The notes below the pieces were generated by a model, which was not told the DNA's origin, ran no database searches, and saw only the letters and a program-made list of their open reading frames with translations. Made by a program: the position numbers and the translations under genes. Shown here in pieces: positions 55,794 through 64,000 of a stretch of 64,000 nt of DNA (the stretch's first letter is position 1; every line of letters starts with the position of its first letter). Origin of the DNA: an uncultured Hyphomicrobiales bacterium (GTDB taxonomy: Bacteria; Pseudomonadota; Alphaproteobacteria; Rhizobiales; Beijerinckiaceae); assembly GCA_903900975.1 (NCBI GenBank), contig CAIUPE010000054.1:1-64000 (forward strand), written 5' to 3'.

Positions 55794-56606
55794 TTACTTG
55801 AACCGGACCGTTACCGGAACATGGTCGGATGGCCGCTCCCATCCGCGTGCCGCGCGATGGATATCGATAGCCGCGAGGCCCGGAGCCAATTCTCGTGAAA
55901 CCCAGACATGGTCCAACCGGCGTCCGCGGTTCGACGCTTCCCAATCCGCCGCCCGATAACTCCACCAAGTAAAAACCCGCTCAGGCTCGGGTTTCAACGT
56001 ACGGATGGCATCGACCCAATCGGCCGATTGGATAGCCGCCGCCAATTTTTCACATTCGATCGGCGTGTGGGAGACGACATCAAGCATTTGCTTGTGACTC
56101 CAGACGTCATTTTCAAGCGGCGCAACGTTCAGATCACCGACCAAAATGGCTTTGCCCGAGGCTGGCTGATCGGAGGCACCCCATGCCCGCATGTCGTCGA
56201 GAAACTGCAATTTGTGGGCAAATTTTTCATTTGCTTCTGGATCGGGTACATCGCCACCCGCCGGCACGTAGAAATTATGGACGGTGATGCCTTTAGCCGC
56301 GCGCGCCTCGGCTCCAAAGGTGACACTGATGTGCCGACAATCCGTTTTATCCGCAAACACGCGGATATCCTGCGAGATAAAGGGCAAACGTGAAAGAATG
56401 GCTACGCCGTGATAGCCTTTTTGACCGCTGACGGCGATGTGGCCATAACCGAGTTTCTTGAAATCGGTTGCCGGAAACTGGTCGTCCGGACATTTGGTTT
56501 CTTGCAAACACAGCACGTCGGGCCGTGTTTCTTCCAAAAAGCGTTGGACAAGGCCAGAGCGCAGCCGAACCGAATTAATGTTCCACGTGGCGACCGCGAG
56601 GCTCAT
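55794..56606 (-). CDS. xthA: Exodeoxyribonuclease III
   Basis: AP endonuclease and 3'-5' exonuclease in base-excision repair. Conserved sites: ATWNINSVRLR (about 6-16), LCLQETKCPDDQFP (metal-binding Glu), VGDLNVAPLENDVW (catalytic Asp and Asn), TWWSYRAADWEASNRGRRLDHVW and PSDHVPVTVRF (catalytic His). The 270-residue length is normal. It is convergent with the cNMP gene with three bases between stops. Confidence 0.94.
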   Translation of the reverse strand: MSLAVATWNINSVRLRSGLVQRFLEETRPDVLCLQETKCPDDQFPATDFKKLGYGHIAVSGQKGYHGVAILSRLPFISQDIRVFADKTDCRHISVTFGAEARAAKGITVHNFYVPAGGDVPDPEANEKFAHKLQFLDDMRAWGASDQPASGKAILVGDLNVAPLENDVWSHKQMLDVVSHTPIECEKLAAAIQSADWVDAIRTLKPEPERVFTWWSYRAADWEASNRGRRLDHVWVSRELAPGLAAIDIHRAARGWERPSDHVPVTVRFK

Positions 56607-56618
56607 GCTGGATCTTCC

Positions 56619-57392
56619 TTATTTCTTGGTATGGCTGTTGGTCTGAACCGGAATAACAAACAGCGCCGGATCAGGCTCATGCCGGATGTCGATATTGGTC
56701 AGGGTTACCCGAACCTCATAGCCTTGCGGGTCCGTTACCGTCCACCGTTTCAGCAGCAGCGTTTTGGCATCAAATCCCAAGGCAATGCGCGAGGTGCCGC
56801 CAAAGGTTGACGAGTCTTCACCGTAGACGGTTGTTTCATCGCCTTCCCGGCTCACATCAAGGATCTTGAAATCGCGCGCCAGATTGATGGTGCTGCCCAG
56901 CAGAAATTTGAGCGGTGTCAGGCCAATCGAATAGACGTCTTGGGTGCCCAGTCGGGAATCAATCACAGCTACTGAATTTCCGTCAGCAATAATGGTGATC
57001 GCGCTTGGCGGATTATAATCGAAACGAAGGCGACCCGGTCGATAAACAGTCAGCTTTCCAGTGCTTAACTGGCCATTGCCGCTGGTTTGGCTAAATTTGG
57101 CGCTAAATTGTGTAAGGGCCGTCAATTGGTCATTAATCGCCGTAAGCAATTCGTCCGCTGAAAGTTCGGACGGCGCGGGTGTCATGGGTGTAAGCGTGAC
57201 GGCCGCGGGCTTCACTGTTGGTTGGACGGTTACCGTTGCGGGCGGCGGCGTTGTAGCGGACGGACCAAGGGAAGCCGGACGCCGCGGCGGCAGCGGAATC
57301 AGCAGATTATCCGCCCTTCCCTCATCCGCGATTCCGATCAACAGTAAGACAACCATCAGTTTAATGAGGCGGCGCTGCAGACGCGTTAGCAT
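56619..57392 (-). CDS. lolA: LolA-like outer-membrane lipoprotein carrier protein
   Basis: Periplasmic carrier of lipoproteins or a close relative. The 257-residue product starts MLTRLQRRLIKLMVVLLLIGIADEGRAD, a typical signal peptide with cleavage near ADA-like GRAD (about 28). A Pro/Thr-rich linker (about 33-75) precedes the LolA domain (LTQFSAKFSQTSGNGQLSTGKLTVYRPGRLRFDY, about 95-130, then LKRWTVTDPQGYEVRVTLTNI near 215). ATG at 57392 is chosen for the signal peptide; the longer frame runs into ftsK. It follows ftsK as in related genomes. Confidence 0.88.
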   Translation of the reverse strand: MLTRLQRRLIKLMVVLLLIGIADEGRADNLLIPLPPRRPASLGPSATTPPPATVTVQPTVKPAAVTLTPMTPAPSELSADELLTAINDQLTALTQFSAKFSQTSGNGQLSTGKLTVYRPGRLRFDYNPPSAITIIADGNSVAVIDSRLGTQDVYSIGLTPLKFLLGSTINLARDFKILDVSREGDETTVYGEDSSTFGGTSRIALGFDAKTLLLKRWTVTDPQGYEVRVTLTNIDIRHEPDPALFVIPVQTNSHTKK

Positions 57393-57414
57393 TAGTTGGC
57401 CCGTCTGGTCGGCT

Positions 57415-59895
<2,481 letters not shown>

Positions 59896-59977
59896 TCAGG
59901 AACCGGGTTCTAACAAGGACAGATCGAGGCGCAAGAAAGCGCGACATTCGGGTATATCTCTGTTTATTCGGGCCGGG

Positions 59978-59992
59978 TTAATGCCTGATTAA
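59978..59992. promoter_or_regulatory. Perfect CtrA box upstream of ftsK
   Basis: TTAA-TGCCTGA-TTAA matches TTAA-N7-TTAA exactly, in the 112-base gap between the amtB terminator and the ftsK start. The only other perfect match noticed in a gene-flanking region is at the oriC/hemE border. CtrA drives division genes in Caulobacter and relatives, so control of ftsK is plausible. Confidence 0.6.
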
Positions 59993-60007
59993 CCTTGCGC
60001 GTAGAGC

Positions 60008-60037
60008 AAAAAAATGGCGGCCCGTTTCGGGGCCGCC
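60008..60037 (-). terminator. Rho-independent terminator after amtB
   Basis: Minus-strand GGCGGCCC (complement of 60030-60037) pairs perfectly with GGGCCGCC (complement of 60016-60023) around a short loop, followed by A and seven T (complement of 60008-60014). It ends the glnK-amtB transcript about 60 bases after the amtB stop. Confidence 0.88.
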
Positions 60038-60091
60038 AAGGTGCTTTTGGGAGGAAACGAACCGGGGAGGAAAACGTCCCCGGTGAAGGAT

Positions 60092-61561
60092 TCAGTTGTT
60101 GTATGCACGCTCGCCATGGCTTGCGATATCGAGACCTTCGCGCTCCTGTTCAACGGGAACCCGAAGACCGATCACAAGATCGACGATCTTGTAGAGAATT
60201 GCCGAGCCGAGGCCAGACCATACGAGGGTCAAACCAACCGCTTTGGCCTGAATGATGACCTGAGCCAGCATGTCGTAAGGTGCCTCCGCCGCGGTGCCTG
60301 GAACGAGGCTGTAATCGACGAGGCCTACGCCGCCCAGTCCCTTTGACACCAACACGCCGGTAGCAAGAGCACCGAGGATACCGCCGACGCAGTGGACGCC
60401 GAAGACGTCCAGCGAGTCGTCGTAGCCAAACGCATTCTTGACCGTCGAGCAGAAGAAGAAGCACACGCCGCCAGCCAAAAGGCCTAGAACGATCGAGCCC
60501 ATTGGACCGGCATAACCAGAGGCAGGCGTAATGGCGACAAGGCCTGCAACCGCACCCGACACCAGGCCGAGAAGCGAAGGCTTACCTTTGGCGATCCATT
60601 CAACGAACAACCACGAAAGTGCGGCGGCAGCGGTTGCAACGAAGGTATTGACGAAGGCCAGCGCCGTCGTGCCATTGGCTTCGAGGTTAGAACCTGCGTT
60701 AAAGCCGAACCAGCCAACCCACAGAAGCGAAGCGCCGATCATGGTCATGGTGAGCGAGTGAGGAGCCATCAGCTCTTTACCATAGCCCGTACGCTTGCCG
60801 ATGATGAGGGCGCCAACCATGCCAGCAATACCGGCATTGATGTGAACGACCGTGCCGCCGGCAAAGTCGAGTGCACGCCATTTGAACACCATGCCGGCAT
60901 CCGCATTGACGGCGTCCAAAGCAGCCTGAGCGGTTGCCTTCGTCGCGTCGTCAGTCGCTGCAGCCAAAGCCTTGGCAGCATCGCCGATGGCATCAGGGCC
61001 GCCCCAATACCAAACCATGTGGGCAATTGGGAAATAGATCAGCGTGACCCAAAGAACGATAAACACGATCAGAGCCGAGAAACGGACGCGTTCCACGATA
61101 GAACCGATGATCAGTGCCGGCGTGATGCAAGCAAAGGTCATCTGGAACGCCATATAGACGAGCTCAGGAATGTAAACGCCGTTCGAGAAGGTGGCCGCCG
61201 TTGCATCAGGCGTAACACCGATCAAAAACGCCTTCGAGAAGCCGCCGATATAGTCGTTGAGGCCGCCGCCATTTGTAAAGGCGAGCGAATAGCCATAGGC
61301 GACCCATAAAATGGCGACAATGGCGACGATGGCGAAAACTTGAGCCAGCACGGAGAGCATGTTCTTCGTACGGACAAGGCCGCCGTAAAACAATGCGAGA
61401 CCGGGAACCGACATCATGAGGACGAGCGCGGTCGAAATCAGCATCCACGCTGTATCACCCTTGTTGGGTACCGGCGCATCGGCGGCATAGGCCACCGTTC
61501 CGGCGAGTGCTGCGAGGGTCAAACCTCCAAGCACCGATTTAATGGATTTGGAAAATGTCAT
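60092..61561 (-). CDS. amtB: Ammonium transporter
   Basis: Inner-membrane ammonium channel of the Amt/Mep/Rh family. A signal-peptide-like start (LTLAALAGTVAYAADA, about 14-29) precedes about eleven membrane segments. The paired pore histidines are in AGGTVVHINAGIAG and DVFGVHCVGGILGALATG. The product has 489 residues; an Ala/Asp-rich loop (AAKALAAATDDATKATAQAALDA) in a periplasmic or cytosolic loop near 200-225 is longer than in E. coli AmtB. It follows glnK by 24 bases, giving the standard glnK-amtB operon. Confidence 0.96.
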   Translation of the reverse strand: MTFSKSIKSVLGGLTLAALAGTVAYAADAPVPNKGDTAWMLISTALVLMMSVPGLALFYGGLVRTKNMLSVLAQVFAIVAIVAILWVAYGYSLAFTNGGGLNDYIGGFSKAFLIGVTPDATAATFSNGVYIPELVYMAFQMTFACITPALIIGSIVERVRFSALIVFIVLWVTLIYFPIAHMVWYWGGPDAIGDAAKALAAATDDATKATAQAALDAVNADAGMVFKWRALDFAGGTVVHINAGIAGMVGALIIGKRTGYGKELMAPHSLTMTMIGASLLWVGWFGFNAGSNLEANGTTALAFVNTFVATAAAALSWLFVEWIAKGKPSLLGLVSGAVAGLVAITPASGYAGPMGSIVLGLLAGGVCFFFCSTVKNAFGYDDSLDVFGVHCVGGILGALATGVLVSKGLGGVGLVDYSLVPGTAAEAPYDMLAQVIIQAKAVGLTLVWSGLGSAILYKIVDLVIGLRVPVEQEREGLDIASHGERAYNN

Positions 61562-61585
61562 GAAACTATCTCCCTTATGACGGCC

Positions 61586-61969
<384 letters not shown>

Positions 61970-61981
61970 TCAGCTGGGTTT

Positions 61982-62015
61982 CCTAATTCAAGGGCCGTGC
62001 CAGCCTTGAATTAGG
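61982..62015 (-). promoter_or_regulatory. Sigma-54 promoter of glnK-amtB inside a 12-bp inverted repeat
   Basis: On the minus strand TGGCAC (complement of 61997-62002) is followed after five bases by TTGA (complement of 61988-61991), close to the sigma-54 consensus TGGCAC-N5-TTGC. Around it CCTAATTCAAGG (61982-61993) and CCTTGAATTAGG (62004-62015) form a perfect 12-base inverted repeat with a ten-base centre. The -24 element lies in the centre and the -12 element in one arm. A separate perfect palindrome AGGCATATGCCT is at 62067-62078. Confidence 0.75.
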
Positions 62016-62098
62016 GCGATTAGGCCCCTTTTTGCTGCGCAAGGCGTCTATCGTCGCTCACACAGGAGGCATATGCCTAATTTTTATGCAATTAGCGA

Positions 62099-62968
62099 TC
62101 AAGCTAAATCGGCCCGGTGACGGATGAGACCTTCTTGGGCAACGGACGCGACCAATTGACCTTCCCGGGTAAAAATAGATCCTCGCGCAAAGCCGCGCGC
62201 CCCGCCGGTAAAGGGGCTTTCTTGCGCATAAAGCAACCATTCGTCCGCTTTGAAGGGGCGATGGAACCAGAGGGCGTGGTCGAGGCTCGCTGCCTGAATT
62301 TCCCGCTCAAATACCGTTCGTCCATGGGCCACCAAGGTTGAATCAAGCAGTGTCATATCGGAGGCATAGGCAAGGACAGCCTGATGGATTGCGGGATCAT
62401 CTGGCAGAGGTCCCGTCGCTCTTATCCAGACATTGAAACGCGGTTCGAGGGGCTCGCGCGACATATAGCGTTTGAATTCTACAGGACGGAGCTCGATGGG
62501 TCGTTCACGTTCAAAATAGCTTCTGACCGGATCGGGCATAAGGGGCATAACACGGGCTCGAATGTCCTGTTCATTGGGCAAATCGTCCGGATCAGGCACG
62601 TTTGGCATTGTGATTTCATGGCTTAGTCCTGCTTCAGCCACCTGAAAGGAGGCCGAAAGTGTAAAAATGGGCTGGCCATGTTGGATGGCATTCACGCGCC
62701 TGGTGGTGAAGCTGCGGCCATCTCGAATCCGTTCAACGTCATAAATAATCGGTATCCTCGGATCTCCCGGCAACATGAAATAGCCGTGCAGCGAATGGGG
62801 CGCGCGTCCTTCCACCGTGCTGGTTGCCGCAACCAATGCCTGTCCGATCACTTGTCCGCCAAATACCCGTTGCCAACCTGAATCCGGGCTTTGCCCGCGA
62901 AAGAGGTTTTCCTCGAGCTTTTCGAGGTCGAGAATGGATAAAAGCGTCTGGACGGCGGAACTCATCAT
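62099..62968 (-). CDS. tesB: Acyl-CoA thioesterase II
   Basis: Double-hotdog thioesterase hydrolysing acyl-CoA. The first hotdog has RVFGGQVIGQALVAATSTV (about 34-52), HSLHGYFMLPGDPRIPIIYDVERIRDGRSFTTRRV in pieces, and the second has VLAYASDMTLLDSTLVAHG (catalytic Asp) and SLDHALWFHRPFKADEWLLY, then ARGSIFTREGQLVASVAQEGLIR with the catalytic Gln. The 289-residue length is normal. ATG at 62968; a following ATG is equally possible. It runs parallel to glnK with 174 bases between, where the glnK promoter lies. Confidence 0.94.
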   Translation of the reverse strand: MMSSAVQTLLSILDLEKLEENLFRGQSPDSGWQRVFGGQVIGQALVAATSTVEGRAPHSLHGYFMLPGDPRIPIIYDVERIRDGRSFTTRRVNAIQHGQPIFTLSASFQVAEAGLSHEITMPNVPDPDDLPNEQDIRARVMPLMPDPVRSYFERERPIELRPVEFKRYMSREPLEPRFNVWIRATGPLPDDPAIHQAVLAYASDMTLLDSTLVAHGRTVFEREIQAASLDHALWFHRPFKADEWLLYAQESPFTGGARGFARGSIFTREGQLVASVAQEGLIRHRADLA

Positions 62969-63259
62969 TATCTCCGAGACAAATTAAGCGATACAGACGG
63001 TTATGAACGCCATGTTCTAGCAAAACGTATAACAGCCGGTGAAGGACATATGCCGGCCATCAAAGGTTGTGGAAGGAATGAGCACCGGCGCTGAGCATTC
63101 TATGGGCATTATTCTTAGGACGACGGATCGGTAGGACTGGTCAAACGTTAAAAGATTTGAGGCCTCTTGTCATCGGCTGGTTCCACGTTGCGTTGCTCGA
63201 TATCTGCGCCTAGAAGGGGTCATGCTTGGCTAAAGGGCTAGGTTTGGAGACGGAGTGTC
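62969..63259. other. Divergent intergenic region tesB / ubiH-like gene
   Basis: This 291-base gap separates two divergent genes and should hold both promoters. No RNA gene, strong hairpin, REP element or clear operator was recognised by eye. Confidence 0.5.
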
Positions 63260-64000
63260 ATGCGTCGATATGATATCGTCATTGCCGGTGGCGGCATCGT
63301 CGGCTTGAGTCTCGCCCTTGCCTTAAAGCGCACCATGCAGGGTGCGTTGTCGGTATGTCTCATCGATTCGCCCAACCCTCGTGAGGACGATCGAGCCTTT
63401 GCTTTTTCGGCCGGCTCGGTCCGCATGTTCAAGGTCCTTGGCCTTTGGGAGGCTATCGAACCCGACGCTCAACCCATTCACGATATGGTGATCACAGATA
63501 GTCGGTTGGAGGACCCGGTTCGCCCCGTATTTCTGACGTTTGGCGGGGAAGCAACGCCTGGCGAGCCCTTTGCCCATATGATTCCGGAGCAAGCGGTGAT
63601 CGCGGCACTTGATGAGGCTGTCGCCGCTTCTGGTATCGAGCGGATCCCGGGTAGAATAGCTTCGGCGCGTCCGGAGGCGGGCTCGTCTTTGGTGACGCTG
63701 TCGGATGGTAGCCAATGTCGCGCTTTACTTGTTATTGCGAGCGATGGGGCCAAATCACGCCTCCGCGAGGATGCCGGTATTGGCTGGATAAATTGGTCTT
63801 ATGAGCAATCAGGCATTGTGGCCACGATCGGCCATGAACGCGAGCATAACGGACAGGCCGAAGAGCATTTCCTGCCTTCGGGACCGTTTGCCATGCTGCC
63901 TTTGACGGGCAATCGGTTTGCGATGGTATGGTCGGAGACCACCGACCTTGCCCGTTTGGTCTTGCAGCGTTCGGACGCGGATATCCTCGCCGAAATCGAA
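63260..64000 (+). CDS. UbiH/COQ6-type FAD monooxygenase (partial, runs off the right edge)
   Basis: An open frame of 247 codons from ATG 63260 continues past the window. GGAG lies eight bases before the ATG. The start MRRYDIVIAGGGIVGLSLALAL is the FAD-binding dinucleotide fold of ubiquinone-biosynthesis hydroxylases. DDRAFAFSAGSVRMFKVLGLW (about 43-63) corresponds to the family's RAxALS motif, HMIPEQAVIAALDEAV (about 106-121) matches, and VIASDGAKSRLREDAGI (about 158-174) is the second conserved DG motif. The family hydroxylates the ring at C5, C6 or C1; which position cannot be told from this part. The FAD/ribose GD motif lies outside the window. Confidence 0.88.
   Translation, partial: MRRYDIVIAGGGIVGLSLALALKRTMQGALSVCLIDSPNPREDDRAFAFSAGSVRMFKVLGLWEAIEPDAQPIHDMVITDSRLEDPVRPVFLTFGGEATPGEPFAHMIPEQAVIAALDEAVAASGIERIPGRIASARPEAGSSLVTLSDGSQCRALLVIASDGAKSRLREDAGIGWINWSYEQSGIVATIGHEREHNGQAEEHFLPSGPFAMLPLTGNRFAMVWSETTDLARLVLQRSDADILAEIE

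Noticed and set aside
56577-56592. TGTTCCACGTGG in xthA as a parS site
   Set aside because: Only the left half and centre match; the right half (CGACC) does not.

Overview
This window reads as a contiguous piece of an alphaproteobacterial chromosome, most likely from the order Hyphomicrobiales (Rhizobiales) or a close relative. The reasons are gene order rather than any single gene: hisB-DUF2628-hisH-hisA-hisF-hisE-coaA, lnt-(PraR-like regulator)-metK, corC-ybeY-phoH-miaB, and a replication-origin neighbourhood (PPSR/DUF299 - oriC - hemE - hemJ - rho - mnmE - mnmG - rsmG - parA - parB) that matches the Caulobacter/Rickettsia/Rhizobiales arrangement. Genus and species cannot be named from what is visible. 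Base composition is moderately GC-rich by eye, and GTG and TTG starts are common.

Layout. Bases 1-355 are non-coding with REP-like inverted repeats and the pnp terminator. Bases 356-10951 carry, on the minus strand, the translation/RNA cluster rimP-nusA-ylxR-infB-rbfA-truB-(vapBC)-rpsO-pnp, read from right to left, with a promoter and a terminator-like attenuator in front of rimP and a second attenuator-like hairpin in front of pnp. A lone DUF2336 gene (+) separates this from a long minus-strand block (12264-26409): trmB, metK, PraR-like regulator, lnt, corC, ybeY, phoH, miaB, plsC, rimI, tsaB, nfu, trpS, hslU, hslV. The histidine operon plus coaA runs on the plus strand (26584-31157). Then come an adenosine-kinase-like gene, an XRE regulator, smr, mltA, a Tim44-like gene, secB (+), dnaQ, coaE, aroE, maf and PPSR up to the origin region at 39294-39648. 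To the right, genes turn to the plus strand (hemE to parB), followed by holA-lptE-leuS (-), yggS (+), a HAD phosphatase and L,D-transpeptidase (-), a pseudo-receiver regulator with a cyclic-nucleotide-binding partner (+), xthA, a LolA-like gene and ftsK (-), the amtB/glnK nitrogen pair (-), tesB (-) and the start of a UbiH-type monooxygenase running off the right edge.

How it fits together. Nearly everything is housekeeping: ribosome and tRNA maturation, transcription termination, chromosome replication and partition, envelope lipoprotein and peptidoglycan handling, proteostasis, histidine and cofactor biosynthesis. The most interesting signals are regulatory and architectural: a candidate oriC with degenerate DnaA-type boxes and a perfect TTAA-N7-TTAA CtrA box abutting hemE; a second perfect CtrA box in front of ftsK; a perfect parS core between mnmE and mnmG and a one-mismatch copy in rsmG; a sigma-54 promoter for glnK-amtB embedded in a perfect 12-bp inverted repeat; and a vapBC toxin-antitoxin module inserted into the usually tight truB-rpsO-pnp cluster. 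No phage, insertion sequence, CRISPR array, rRNA or tRNA gene was recognised. Base-level positions of short sites were counted by hand and may be off by one.
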